Below are positions 35,301 to 47,000 of a DNA stretch of 64,000 nt, piece after piece. The stretch comes from Butyriboletus loyo (Eukaryota > Basidiomycota > Agaricomycetes > Boletales > Boletaceae). The notes beneath the pieces were generated by a model that saw only the letters and a program-made list of their open reading frames with translations, searched no databases and had not been told where the DNA came from. The position numbers and the translations under genes are program-made. Positions within the stretch are counted from its first letter, which is position 1, and every line of letters starts with the position of its first letter. Where the stretch lies: the NCBI GenBank assembly GCA_038093515.1, contig JBBPSI010000112.1, positions 1 through 64,000 of the forward strand, written 5' to 3'.

Positions 35301-36102
35301 TGGAACTCCCTCGAACACTCCTACTCCCTTTGGTCCACCCAGCGCATATCCAGTATGTAGCTTTCGGGGTTCTTTTCGAATGCTGACCGTTCTGTAGGCA
35401 TTTATACCTTATCCTCCTTCGCTTCCTTCGCTTGGCCATGGTTCTGATTCGGGCCTGGCCACTGCTGGCCATCTGGGAGTTGCCAACAATCCTACTCTAC
35501 TGCACACACAAGCTCCCCTGATCCCTACCGGGTTCATCCAAGGCGATCAGGGAATGCTTGTTCCGGTCTATCCCCCCGATGCACTGAACCAATACATGAC
35601 TGGAAATCAAGATCAAGGTCAGGCTCCTACCAATGCTGGATCCGCTGAGGGTCAACCTCCAGTAACTTGGCGCCCGTATCCGCCGCCTCCTATTCGCCCA
35701 CAGGCAGTCATCTTTCACTCCTACATCAATCCGCCGCTAACGGCCCCACCTCCTCATCCCCTGGGGGCTCACGCATGGATACCAGGTCACACATGGCACG
35801 GAGTCACACCGCCGTTAGGGAACCCCCATGGGGTACCAGGTCGCCGGGTCTCGGCATCGCCCGCTGGAGGGCCAGGCTCAATCCCGATGGGCTCGAGCTT
35901 TGAGCGCAACTTTGTACCTCCTCGTCGACAGTATCGTCGAGACAACCATTCTCAGCATCACAAAAATAACTTTGCTCGTGGTACAGCTGGACGGTTTGGC
36001 AAAGCTTCTTTCGACGCGCCGCGATCACCGTTGGATATTCAGCCAGTGTCGGTTCCTCCGATGGCTATCGATGCTAACTGGCAGCACGGCAGCACGGATT
36101 AG
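32315..36102 (+). CDS. Fungal multi-RRM RNA-binding protein
   Basis: Starts MPQQRLGRSWGTRFDSLTSS at 32315 and extends over several exons to 36102. Three RRM-like regions are visible. The first: ASIFIGR, then LTSMLSQHL and GGTCAFIQCQDSEAASILLN. The second, divergent, is around 33,170-33,560 and includes WKVKWAHRDDCVSALV and LTVTWAHQTN. The third, best formed, has TIFVGGLEMFG, SKYGGIETVKVIRP and SAFAFVKFNNTEAPARAV, then HNRMLDGRLIRVQLRDWNP. A long Pro/Gln/Gly-rich tail ends with Arg- and Gly-containing stretches. The order and spacing suggest a cytoplasmic mRNA-binding regulator. I cannot assign a named orthologue. Exon borders in 32,880-33,570 are uncertain. Confidence 0.8.
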
Positions 36103-36556
36103 GGCGATGTTGCGTAACTCCTGAACTCTCACTCTCCGTTTCGTTTTGTCGATTCATTCGCTTTCCTCATCACATCTTTGTTGAGCTTGAAACCTACATT
36201 TACCTAGCATGGTACAGAGTCCTGGATGAATTTGGGCATTGGCATTACGCATTTCCCTATCTAGACCTGTTGTACCGCTTCTGGCACATTCCGTTCTATT
36301 CCGTTCCATTCTTGTGCTCCAACGTTCTCCAACCCCGATGTGCGGGGAGACCTCGAGTGGAATGGAACTGAACGTCAGTGTAGGATAGTCTTCTCCGCGG
36401 TTTCTCATGAAGTCTCGAGGCGCTATGTCCGCTTGAACTTTATCCCGGCTAGCGAAATGCTCCGAATGACAATGCCCCCGTAGCGTGTGATGGTCCAAGT
36501 GAAACGACAGAGGGACGATTCATTCGAGGCGTCTCTATTCCAGCTGGATCCAAAAC

Positions 36557-36610
36557 GTTAGACCGCTCTTGCCTGCCGTAGTTTCGGGTTTACTGGACAA
36601 ATAGTACCAT
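36557..36610 (+). repeat. Left terminal inverted repeat arm
   Basis: Begins gttagaccgctctt and continues to tagtaccat; pairs in inverted orientation with 36925-36976. Confidence 0.65.
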
Positions 36611-36924
36611 ACCTAATCCATGTGAAACCGCTGGTTTACCTATGTCCCGTAACTGCCTTTTGCTATGGCGGGGTGGTCTGGACCACTCCTAAGACAACTT
36701 GCCATGCTGCAGAGATTGTCTCAGATCTTCACTAGTCTCGAACCAGACGTTCTGGAAGGTATCCTACTAGGCGCACTTCCTAGGACCGGTCACCGGGCTT
36801 ACTGAGCTTCTGAAAGAATGCATCAAAACAGATGGCCCTAAAGTTGAAACTAGATCTTCGCCGACACATTCCTGCGGCCAACTTCACCTCACTCGGAGAT
36901 GGCGCTATCGAGAGGGAGCAAGGA

Positions 36925-36976
36925 ATAGCGTTATTTGCCCAGTAAACCCAAAACTGAGTGACGAGAGCGGTCCAAC
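36925..36976 (-). repeat. Right terminal inverted repeat arm
   Basis: Read on the minus strand it begins gttggaccgctctcg and continues to aataacgctat; matches 36557-36610 with about 75% identity. Confidence 0.65.
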
Positions 36977-37710
36977 TCTGTCGATGCCCGCGGATCGATG
37001 GAAGACTGTACTTGCAAGGAGAAGGAGCATGAGAGCATCAATTTGTTCGCCAAGATTGTATCCCTTTTTTTACATCTGACAACTGACAGTCATGACGCAA
37101 TCCGAATCCCAGGGCGGCGTCGCAGCACCGACATGAACATCCTTCCGTGGCGACATGTTCCCGGTGCACTCCGCGTCCAGAATTGTTCCAAACCTTGACG
37201 CGTCGACCTTATCCCCAGGCGCTGCTACAGTGTAAAACCTTGCCCTAGTTCCAAGGTATATGGAGTGGAGCGTCAAAATCCAAAAAAAATAACTATCATT
37301 AAACTGGGCAAGCGGAATCGAAAAAAAGTCGCATATACTTGTTGAATGAATGACACACGAATGAGAAAAAGTAAATTATACTGATATTGGTCCGTTGAGG
37401 GGGTATACGATTGGTGTGAGATACGTGAGATGCAATGTTAATCAATGAACGTGTGGGCCATCTGCAAAGTTCTCAGGTCAGCGTTGATTCCAACAAATTA
37501 TGGGCGGCGCACATGGAATCATGAAATACACTTGCTAAAGCGATTATGTCGTAGGACAGTGGTGTCTAAATAACCATTAGGTAGTTGGTGTAAAACGTAG
37601 TCCTGCGTTGTACACTGCGACAAGATACGTCAGTCCAGGAAGTGGATGTCAATCTCTAAACACCTTGCCTTTTCATACAAGAGGAGACATGAAGGCAATG
37701 ATCGTGCTTG

Positions 37711-39552
37711 CTATGTTCGTTTGTTTCCTGTGATCCAGGATAAATGTACACTGCCAGCTCCAGCAATGTGGACTTTGGCGCGCACACGACATACCTGCAA
37801 GAACAGTGAGCCCTTGAGCACATGCTCAGAAAACCGTACATACAGTGTCTGCAACCTCTGCTTTCTGAAAGTCAATGTGCAGATCACCATTGGGCATTCT
37901 CGTGATTTGATCAACGTCACCGAAGGACTTGTCGTATCGAGAGAAAAAAATTAAGAGGAAGCAATGGCAAACATCTGACACCACGTACTTGACACCATTT
38001 CTGAATAGCGTCCAAGCGTCGGGTGTCATTCAGCGCGACACCACCGACGACGAGCTTCTTCTTTCTGGCTTGTCTCGTTGGACTGCTCAACGAAGACAAA
38101 GAAAGTCGAGACGCGTGCTTCCCAGCGAACAAGACGCGTGGCTGCGAATCGTCGGGCTCTTCTATGAGAATATGATCTAGACTTCCTGACTGATTTTGCC
38201 GAGACTTGGAGGCGAATGGTAAGCGAATCGCTCCCCCTTTTAGTGACGAAGGGGCCATCGTTCGCCGCTCTGGCAGATGTGGCGCAGAAGCAGGGTGCAG
38301 TGGCCACAAAGACGGAGACGATGCGGAATTACTGTCACATTTGAAACAGGGTTGAGACGCCATTGCCCCAGCCTGTGAACGGACACGCAGTGAACCAAAC
38401 AAAGATGACGGCTTGAATGGTGGTGATGATGGTAGAGGAGATTCGCCATCCTCGTGCATAGACATGGTGGTGGGGGTGGTGACGGAGGAACAGGTGTTAG
38501 AAGAAGATATGCTTGGCCGCGATCGCGATCGGTCAGTGAGAGTGTCTCCGGGACTTATACGTGTATCTGCATCTGGGATGGACGCGGGCGAAAAGTGACC
38601 CAAAACACTTGGTCGCCACCGCCACGCGGACGCACGGGGGGCACTCGAAATTCTGGGGCCATTTCGTGGTAATGATGTTTGGAGACTTGCGGTTCGTGAA
38701 TGACAATATGAACCGATTGTGCCTGAAGTGAGATCGCCACGGGATGGCCGGTGGAGCATAGACAGCCTAGAAGGAGTGCGAGATAACGTGGTCCTTTGAG
38801 AGGGCGATACAGAGCGTTCTGGGAGATGAAGGTGTCGTAATGATTGAGGAGGGTTGATAAGTCGGATTGTTGATCGGGGACTAGCTATATCTGTCGGCGC
38901 AGAGCCGTTCGAGGGCTATTGTTGGCATGTCAGGTAACGTGTCAGGGAGAAACCCGAAATGACGAACCCCGTCACATAGAACGTCTTCTGGGGGACATTC
39001 CAGCGCGATATCTTCATCGATGACGACGTAATCATGCATGCTATCAGCATCGTCCAAGCTGCGGCGAACAGCTGCCATACTCAGATGGGGGTAAGCGAGG
39101 TATGGGTTGCTCTGAGTACCGACTGGGTCGACATCCGAAAGATCAACGATGTCGGGCTGGGTAGATGCCTGGAGCTCCAAAATCCAGCGGGAGAGACGAC
39201 TGGAACGGCGGTGAAGCATGTGGGGAGGCTGCACTGTGGAATACAGGCCGACGTCGGGGGGATTTGTGGTACTTGGGAACGCGTCTGGTCTGCGAAGGGT
39301 CATGGTGGAGGAAGGAGAGCCTCCTCGGAGGGTGGCGGTATCCTCTATAAGAACTTCAACGAGGGGAACACGGCTGATATAGAAGGAAAATTACATACGG
39401 GAAGGAGAGGATCCGGGAGGGCCAGGGAGGCTGAGAGTGAAGTCATTATAAAGAGTCGGAGTAACCGACTTGGATCGGGAGTGAGCTGAAATCGACGCGG
39501 AACCGAAAGTCGACGAACTGCGGCGGTGGGCGAGGTCAACGGACTCCATCTG
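37711..39552 (-). CDS. Ser/Pro-rich protein with C-terminal RRM-like fold
   Basis: Probably starts at MESVDLAHRRSSSTFGSASI (39552); an upstream exon starting MSFDDRYTSFLPPDR at 39681 is an alternative. A middle exon (39,303-38,980 region) contains MLHRRSSRLSRWILELQAST and an acidic YVVIDEDIALECPPEDV stretch. It seems to splice at gtgacg near 38,976 to an acceptor at 38,886. The next exon is a long Ser/Thr/Pro-rich segment. The last three exons give KKKLVVGGVALNDTRRLDAI, QKWCQSFGDVDQI, PNGDLHIDFQKAEVADTV and a final HIAGAGSVHLSW strand, with the beta-alpha-beta-beta-alpha-beta pattern of an RRM but without RNP aromatic residues. It is therefore perhaps a protein-binding RRM. Function unknown; the exon structure is partly inferred. 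Confidence 0.65.
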
Positions 39553-40115
39553 GGAAGGGCTCGGGTGACCCTCGAGGTAGAATACAGGAATATATCACGA
39601 CCACCTGGTGAAAAAAAAAACGCTGAGATTAGAGCGATCTGGAGGTAAGAAAGACGTGTATCGGTCGTCAAAACTCATGGAACAAAGCAAGTCATGAACG
39701 AGGCGGGAAGGACGACTTGAAGTCGAACATGCCTCGTCAACGAAAACGTGGCAGGATCCTTACGACAACTTTCCCAGAAATCACTGCTTCTTCCGAGAAC
39801 ATCAGAAAAAAGCGAGCACGGAAGAGCTCAACTGCCCGCTGGCTGCTGTAATTTTATGCAGGCTAGACTCTCGTCTCGCCAAACGAATCAATGGCACCAC
39901 CGATGATTCGGAAGGGTCGCCACTCTAACCTAATTGCAGTCGACGGATCTTTTTGTCAACTGTCAAGTCTGCCGACCCGGACTCAAATTTGCGGATCGTC
40001 TGAGTACTCGTAGAACATCACAGGCCGATCTCATGCAAATCCAACTTGAAATCTCCAGCGAAGAAATCGCGCGCTGTCAGTGCACAAAGCCAGTCATTCA
40101 AAACGCTACACAAGT
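39553..40115. other. Gene-free stretch between CFD1 and the RRM-like protein gene
   Basis: About 0.56 kb between two minus-strand genes, holding the promoter of the downstream gene and the 3' flank of CFD1. A 41-codon plus-strand frame at 39730 (MPRQRKRGRILTTTF) is very basic, but too short to call without other evidence. Confidence 0.35.
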
Positions 40116-41080
40116 CTACGCACTTGCCACACCAGACGCTGCTTCGACGTGTGCAATACCCGCAACAACCCGGTCCGCGATACCTCCGAATAACTTGGCA
40201 GAAGACGTCTCCTCGTATCGCTTCAGAATCTCGCATGCCTTGAGCTCGATCGCCTCGTCTGCCCCCCCCGCGTCGCCTGACTCTGCGGCGTCGAGTAGTG
40301 TCACCAGTTCTGTATCGACCGGCAGAGCACCAAGAAACGTCAGTCCTTCTCGTCTCGCCATCTCCTCTCCTCCCTTGGTCGAAAAGACATTGCTAATCTC
40401 GCCGCAACAAGGACATACATAACCACTCATATTTTCGATCAGCCCCAAGACAGGGAGCTTGACGGTATGCGCGAACGAAAGACACTTCATCGCGTCCAGC
40501 AGAGCCACCGCTTGTGGCGTAGTGACAATGACGGCCGAGAGTTTTGAGTGCACGGGTGCCAGGTGTTCGAGTAACGATAGATGCTCGTCAGAAGTGCCTG
40601 AAAATGACCCCTACGGTTTTCCAGCTTTGACGGTCAATAGGGAATTGACGAACCTGGCGGGGTGTCTATGACGAGATAGTCGAGTTCTCCCCATCGGACG
40701 TCGCTCAGAAACTGACGAATCATCGCGTTCTTCTTCGGACCTCTCCAAACAACGGAGTCGCTCTTCTTCTTCAGCAGGAATCCGACGCTCATGCATGCCA
40801 ACCTTGGGTCGTTGCCTTCGTGAGCATCAGCATATACGGGCACCCATCCGTCGCTGCTTTGATGGACACCATGCCCGTCAAGTCCAAGCATGCGAGGTAT
40901 GGAAGGGCCCGTCAAGTCGACATCCAGAATGCCCACACGGGGACGGGAGGACAGTGCATGGAGACAGAGAGCGAGTTGGACAGAGACGGACGACTTTCCC
41001 ACACCTCCCTTTCCTGAACAAACAATAATGATATGTTTGACGATCTCGAGTCGTCGCGAGACTGGGGTTTCTTGCGACAT
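40116..41080 (-). CDS. CFD1: Cytosolic Fe-S cluster assembly scaffold Cfd1 (NUBP2)
   Basis: Starts [20 protein letters not shown] at 41080. Two main exons are joined across an intron near 40,645-40,595. Visible motifs: the deviant Walker [12 protein letters not shown] of MRP/NUBP ATPases, switch [15 protein letters not shown], Walker [39 protein letters not shown], then [16 protein letters not shown] with the CxxC that bridges an Fe-S cluster at the dimer interface. Only one CxxC and no N-terminal four-Cys ferredoxin motif, so it is Cfd1 rather than Nbp35. Cfd1 and Nbp35 assemble 4Fe-4S clusters for cytosolic and nuclear proteins. Length of about 315 residues is normal. Confidence 0.93.
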
Positions 41081-41991
41081 CGCCGTCGTATACGTTGAGC
41101 AAGAGGCCCCGTTATCAGCCCAGCCATCGTACCTTAAAATGGACAACTAACTACATGGCTCGCAATCACTTGATCACTAACCCGGGCCAACATAAACTCG
41201 AATGTCATTATTAAGCGACGTGGGTTTTCACAACGGAATGCCGTCCCCATACATACATCCTCCGCGTAAACCCAACGCCAGTACCAGTCCTCTCCATCCA
41301 CCTCGACTCGGAGCCCTCTTCCATCTAACAAGCCTCCATGAGATGAGACTCCCAACGAAGGGAAGATGCAAGGACAACAAACAGCGGGGAATACGAGCAA
41401 GGCATGAGAATGGTGATCAAGGGGGGGGGAAGGAACGCATGTAGGGGATAAAAGGAAAGATGGAACATGTACCGATCACCTTATCAAGGTTGGGGAATGA
41501 AAATAAAATCCGACAGGAAAAAAGACCAATCTGTATCAATCGATAATGGGCGCTAGTGGAAGTGATGAGGCTGCGTATGCGAACATGGAATTAGGCGGCC
41601 GTCCAAGACCCCATGAGGAGATTGGAACAGCGTGAAAAAAAAAAAAAGCGTCCGTACTATACATATGGGGAGGCAACTTTTTCATCGATGGTGCGGTGGT
41701 CGCTGGCTATCTTGCGAAGCAAAATGGAGGAAGAACCGGAGCAAATGATTTTTGGCTTCAGTTGCGAGCGTATGTGCAGGTGTGACGAAGGGCCAGAATT
41801 CGACACGGCGCGCCAAGACCACTTTCCTTCCGCTCCTCTTCTCTTCCCACCGGAGCATTCCGCGACTGACCATCTATGAAATGATATCCAACAGCGACCG
41901 AGCACCCCCTGCAACTTCCCTCCGCCCCCGATCTCGGTCGCACTCGGGGCGTGCCCCGCTCGAATAAAAGAAACAAGGGAATGTCACGCAT
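41081..41991. other. Gene-free stretch between casein kinase and CFD1
   Basis: 0.9 kb separating two minus-strand genes. It contains homopolymer runs (ten G near 41421-41430, thirteen A near 41636-41648). Open frames are short and antisense to one another. Likely 3' UTR of the kinase gene and promoter of CFD1. Confidence 0.4.
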
Positions 41992-43268
41992 TTACCAGAT
42001 ATCGCCCTCCCTGCCACGAGTTGTACCACGTTGTTGCCCTACCGCACCAGGGGCATTGGCCTGCTGCTGGCGAGTGTGCGAACGAAGCCTGTGCCAACAA
42101 GTATCAGCTTCAAAAATCATGGGACAAAGGGAACATTGTGAGGCACCTACATCCTATCACTCGCGCGATGTTCTTCCTCCTCTTGAACGACCTTGCGCCT
42201 ACCAGCAGTAGCCTTCTGGCTAGCACCAGTGCTGCCATCGTCAGGTGCACCTCGCTGGACACTCCAATCGAAGACATAATCATATTGGAAGCCCTCGCGA
42301 ACGAAGAGGTCACGGAAGAGCTTGCGTAGGTATGAGTAGTCGGGCTTATCGTCGAAGCGGAGGGCGCGAGTGTAATTCAAGAAAATACCAAACTCGTTAG
42401 GGAACCCGCGGCAGAGAAGGTCCGTGGGTGTAGTCATCTTCTTCTCCATGATGCGATCGTACTTTTGTTTCTTCGTGGCAGCCTTGAGTCCCTGCCACGG
42501 GAGAGCACCACGAAGGAAGTACATGAGTACATAAGCAAGAGACTCTAAATCATCACGACGGGCTTGTTCGACGCCCAAGTGTGTGTTGATTGACGTGTAA
42601 CGAGCAGTTCCGGTAAGGTTCTTGTTCTCCCTGTAGGGGATGTGGAGGTGGGTCTTGGGGTCACGGAACTTCTTAGCCAAGCCAAAGTCGATCACATTGA
42701 CCTGATTGCCTCGTTTCCCGATACCCATCAAGAAGTTGTCCGGCTTGATGTCACGATGGATGAAGTTGCGGGAATGAATGTACTCGATACGAGATATCTG
42801 CAATATTAGGGAACGGGATGGTGAGTGGAAGAATTATGTGCGAAAAGGATTGGCATTACCAGCTGGTCAGCGAGGAGTAAAACTGTTTTCAGGCTAAACT
42901 TGCGGTTGCAAAAGTTGAAGAGATCTTCGAGAGAGGGGCCGAGGAGATCCAATACCATTGCATTGTAATCGCATTCGGTGCCAAACCACCTGACGAAGGG
43001 CACACCGACACCTCCTGCGAGGGTCTTGTAGACTTTGGACTCGTACTCAAGTTGGGGATGCTTGGCCTTGACAGACTCGAGTTTGATGGCGACCTCTTCA
43101 CCGGAGATGATGTTAATACCAAGATAAATGTCACCTGTGTACTGGTCAAAAGGCACGTGAGCGGACAAATGGCAGCCACGCACCAAAGGAACCAGAGCCG
43201 ATCTTTTTCCCGAGCCGGTACTTGCCGCCAACCCGAAGGTCAAGTCTGTGAGCGGGGGTTTCTGCCAT
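41992..43268 (-). CDS. HRR25: Casein kinase I (Hrr25/CK1 delta-epsilon type)
   Basis: Starts [20 protein letters not shown] at 43268. The kinase domain is complete: glycine loop [14 protein letters not shown] (split by an intron), lysine in EVAIKLES, the CK1 hallmark [10 protein letters not shown], the catalytic loop [12 protein letters not shown], magnesium loop [10 protein letters not shown], and [20 protein letters not shown] in place of the usual APE motif. The conserved [14 protein letters not shown] ends the domain. The last exon after the intron at 42,145 gives [20 protein letters not shown] and ends in REGDIW. The tail is short. The enzyme phosphorylates acidic or primed Ser/Thr sites and acts in DNA repair, ribosome maturation and trafficking. 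All catalytic residues are present. Confidence 0.94.
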
Positions 43269-44079
43269 GGATAGACTGGACGTGTCCACTGGATGGATGA
43301 AAGAGCAAGAGTAAGTATAAACAGAACAGGAAGAGCAGTGATAGAGGGCAGGAAGTGGTGCGGAAAGCAACGTGGCTAATAGGACGCAACTGAAGGTGGC
43401 TGACGATCCTACTGCAGAAACAGAGGCCGAAGTAGGTGGGCAATGACAGAAAGAAAACAAGAAACGGCCCCTCGTCGAAGGATCATGGTGGCACTCGTCG
43501 ACATGGTGGGCGTTTTGACTCGAACTCAAAAGAGTCGATAAACGTGGTACCCTCAAGGCGCTCAGTGTCGTTGAAAGCTGTGGCAACGAGAAAGGGATAT
43601 GAAAGAAAGAGAAACTCACCGAAGAGAGAGGCTGAAGGGCGAGAGGTGGAAGAAAGGCTGAGAGGACGAGGGAGGGGAGCGAGGAAGGCGAGAAGACGAG
43701 AAAGAGATGGAGGAGGACTTTGGGAGAGAAACAACACTGACGGCGCCGTGAGAACAAAGGACGAAGCAGGCGGAGTTTGAATTAGTCGATAATCAGTCGG
43801 TAAGTAGTAGTAACTATCAGAATCCGAGCTCTACTGCGAGTGTAGCGAATGAATACAATAGCACGGCTGGCCGAGCGACAAGCACGACAACGTGAACTTC
43901 CTGTGCATCCTCTTAGGGTCGCTTTTTCGCCGCTCGGAAGCGTCTAAACAAGAGACGCGTGTGATCATCAGTAATTGCCAAGGCAATGTTGTCACTCGTC
44001 GTCGTGCGGACTCTGTCGCCCAGCGTCTTTCTCCTCCTGCTTCCGTCCCTCGTTAATTCCCCCCCCCTCCCCCAGTTCT
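43269..44079. promoter_or_regulatory. Divergent promoter region between casein kinase I and chitin synthase
   Basis: 0.8 kb between divergent genes. It is strongly purine-rich on the plus strand near 43,600-43,720, equal to a pyrimidine-rich leader on the kinase strand, common in fungal promoters. A C/T-rich stretch at 44,055-44,072 precedes the chitin synthase ATG. A long minus-strand frame that overlaps the kinase start is a leader-composition artefact. Confidence 0.45.
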
Positions 44080-47000
44080 ATGGCCTACTCACGGCACCAC
44101 GATCCTTACCATCCCAATGGCCAGGCGCCACAGCAAAGTCTGGCTCCAGATTATCCGCCAGCACATCCCATCAATTACAACCAGTACAACGACCACGATA
44201 CCCAATGGGAAACAAAGTCTGCTCAATCTATCCACAGCAGCAATTTTCATGGCTCTCAAGTCCATCTCAATCCCGAATATAGCATGAACCGTCCAAACTT
44301 TCATCACGGCACCCCTCCCATGGGATACAATGGTCATCCGCCCAATTACCCCCCCATGCAACCCCCGCATATGGTGAGGGAGATGAGCATCGGCTACTCT
44401 GTCGCCAGAGAAAAGCTCATGAAACGCCGCTCCGTTCGCCAAGTCGAGCTTCAGAACGGTAATCTCGTGCTCGACGTACACGTACCGAGTCACATCGTCC
44501 CCAAAGGAATGTCTGATGTCGAGGAAATGACAAAGATGAGGTACACCGCTGCCACATGTGATCCAGACGACTTCATGCGCAAAAAGTATTCCCTTCGTCC
44601 CTATCTATATGGTCGTCATACGGAGCTCTTCATCGTCATGACAATGTACAACGAAGACGAAGTCCTTTTTGTCAAGACTATGAATGCGTATGCTCTCCTC
44701 TCCGTTCAATAATACCATCTATCACCTTCTCGCAGAGTCATCAAGAACATTGCCCACCTTTGTGGCAGGTCCCGTTCCAAAACTTGGGGCTCGGATGGCT
44801 GGAAGAAAGTAGTCGTTTGTATTGTCTCCGACGGACGCAACAAGATCAACAAACGTACCCTACAAGTTCTTACACTAGTACAGTACCTGCGCATCCTCAA
44901 AACATTCAGTTCACTAATTGTCGGGATAGATGGGTTGTTATCAAGAAGGAATTGCCAAGGACTCCGTGGCAGGCAAAGACGTCACGGCACACATCTTCGA
45001 GTAAGTGCTCCTGTTGGCGCTACTTTGTCATTGATAGAGAATACATTCACTATCTCAGATACACCACAAATGTCATAGTGACAGAGACTGGGGAGGTTTC
45101 ATCAGGCGCTTGCCCAGTCCAGATTCTGTTTTGCCTGAAAGAGCAGAACAAGAAGAAGTTGAACAGTCATCGGTGGTTCTTCAACGGATTTGGTCCTTTG
45201 ATCAACCCTAATGGTGCGTGAAAATCATCCCAGTTTGCCAGTTTGTCCCTCTCAGCAAGATGTCCTGTCAGTTTGCGTACTCTTGGATGTTGGCACTAAG
45301 CCAACTGGCACTTCAATCTATGACCTCTGGAAATGTGAGTGATGCTTATCATCCCATTTCTTGCTGACCGCCGTGCAGGCTTTGATATGCACTCAAATGT
45401 CGGAGGAGCATGTGGAGAGTAGGTCACCCAATTGGATACTGAACATATGATGAACGGAGTTCTACTCCCAGAATTTGTGTCGATACTGGTAGAGGTTGCT
45501 CGTTGTTACTCACTAGTCCCCTGGCCGCCTCGCAGAATTTTGAGGTACAGTACCCCTGTTCGCCTCTGCTTCCTCGTCTAATAGCTATATCCAGTACAAA
45601 ATGTCCAACATTCTGGACAAGCCACTTGAAGTATGGCGATGGTTTACTTGATTTACTCAGCTAACTGTAACTCCGTGGCAGAGCGTCTTCGGGTACATCA
45701 GTGTCTTGCCTGGTGCTTTCAGTGCATACAGATACAAGGCGCTCTTGAACGGGCCCGATGGTAAAGGCCCACTCGCATCGTACTTCAAGGGCGAGGCAAT
45801 GCACGGCGGAGGCACCAGTAGTGCTGGACTTTTTGGTCGGTCAAAACCTTTTAGGTTTCCCTTTGGGTGGTTATTAATACACCTGTCAGAACGCAACATG
45901 TATCTTGCTGAAGACCGTATCCTGTGCTTTGAAATTGTGACAAAGAAGCACGAGGGATGGGTGTGAGTTCGTTAAACCTGATGTCAACTTGTAAATTCAG
46001 GATTTACAGATTGAAATATGTGAAAAGTGCCAAGGCGTCGACTGACGTACCCACAACGGTCAGTTCGAAACCACTCATTCCGATATATGTCGCTGACGTT
46101 GTGTTAGGTTCCTGAATTCATCTCACAACGTCGTAGATGGTTGAACGGATCACTTTTCGCATCGATTCACTCAACGATATTCTTCTACAAGATTTGGACA
46201 TCAGGGCAGAATCCCATCCGGATGCTTGTTCTGCAGGTATTTGAGCTTGTCCTGGCCCGATTTCAGCGCATCTCAGTGGCGTCATTCAGATTGAATTCAT
46301 CTATAACGCTATTCAGCTTCTTTTCACATGGACTGCTCTTGCCAACTTTTACCTTGCCTTTTTCTTTGTGAGTACTCGAATTCAGCCTTCTCTTTCAGAC
46401 ATTCAACAGTGATTAGCTGGTGTCATCCGCGACAGCACCTGGTCAGAATAACGCCTTCAATTTTCTTAGCTCAGGAGTTGGTCAAATTATCTTTGAGGTG
46501 TTCTTGAAGGTCAGTTACCTGCTCGCCGCATTGTAATTTCAAGATTCTCATCAGTATCTAAGTTGTACATTGCTCTTCTCTTTGTTACGACAGTATGTTC
46601 CCTTGGGAATCGGCCTCAGGCGGGTTGTTCATAAAGATTCATGGCGACAAGCGGCTAAGATACTTGTACAGGGTTCGAAGTGGATCTATGCACTTGCCAT
46701 GATCCTTTTTGGCTTCTGCAATGTTATCACTCTGTGGTGTGCCGGCTACACGGTTTACCTTGCCGTTCCTCATACCGTCTCTGGCTGGCAAAGCATTGGC
46801 AAGTGTGTACAAACCAACTTTCTACTCAATATTGCTTGCTGAATGTCAAAAAGCTTGGTAGCTACCAATCAAGCATTCCGCGAGATTGTGATTTCCCTAG
46901 CGGCAACCTATGGCCTCTACTTCATCTCCTCATTTATGCATTTTGAGCCGTGGCATATGTTTACTTCATTCATCCAGTATATGTTCCTTCTGCCTAGCTG

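Larger units (their letters stand above)
36557..36976. mobile_element. MITE-like element with about 50 bp imperfect terminal inverted repeats
   Basis: The arms at 36557-36610 and 36925-36976 are inverted copies, both containing gggtttactgg and a GACCGCTCT block next to the outer end. By hand alignment 39 of 52 positions match with one 2-base gap, and 11 of the 13 mismatches are transitions. The 315 bp between them has no open frame of note. This fits a non-autonomous DNA transposon. I could not identify a convincing target-site duplication, so the superfamily is open and the true ends could lie a few bases away. Confidence 0.6.
36103..37710. other. Convergent gene-free stretch containing an inverted-repeat element
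   Basis: 1.6 kb between two convergent genes. It contains the 420 bp element annotated separately. Elsewhere I see A/T-rich runs around 37,280-37,390, probably 3' flanks, but no open frame with recognisable features and no RNA gene. Confidence 0.4.

Noticed and set aside
39934..40422. 162-codon plus-strand frame antisense to CFD1
   Set aside because: Fully explained by the high-confidence CFD1 exon on the other strand.
41636..41648. A run near 41640 considered as a polymerase III or retroelement signature
   Set aside because: No B box or tRNA-like sequence before it and no target-site duplication; a simple homopolymer.
43146..43757. 203-codon minus-strand frame rich in Ser/Phe/Leu before casein kinase I
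   Set aside because: Its composition comes from a pyrimidine-rich leader; the kinase reads from the ATG at 43268, and the frame runs into the intron after the glycine loop.
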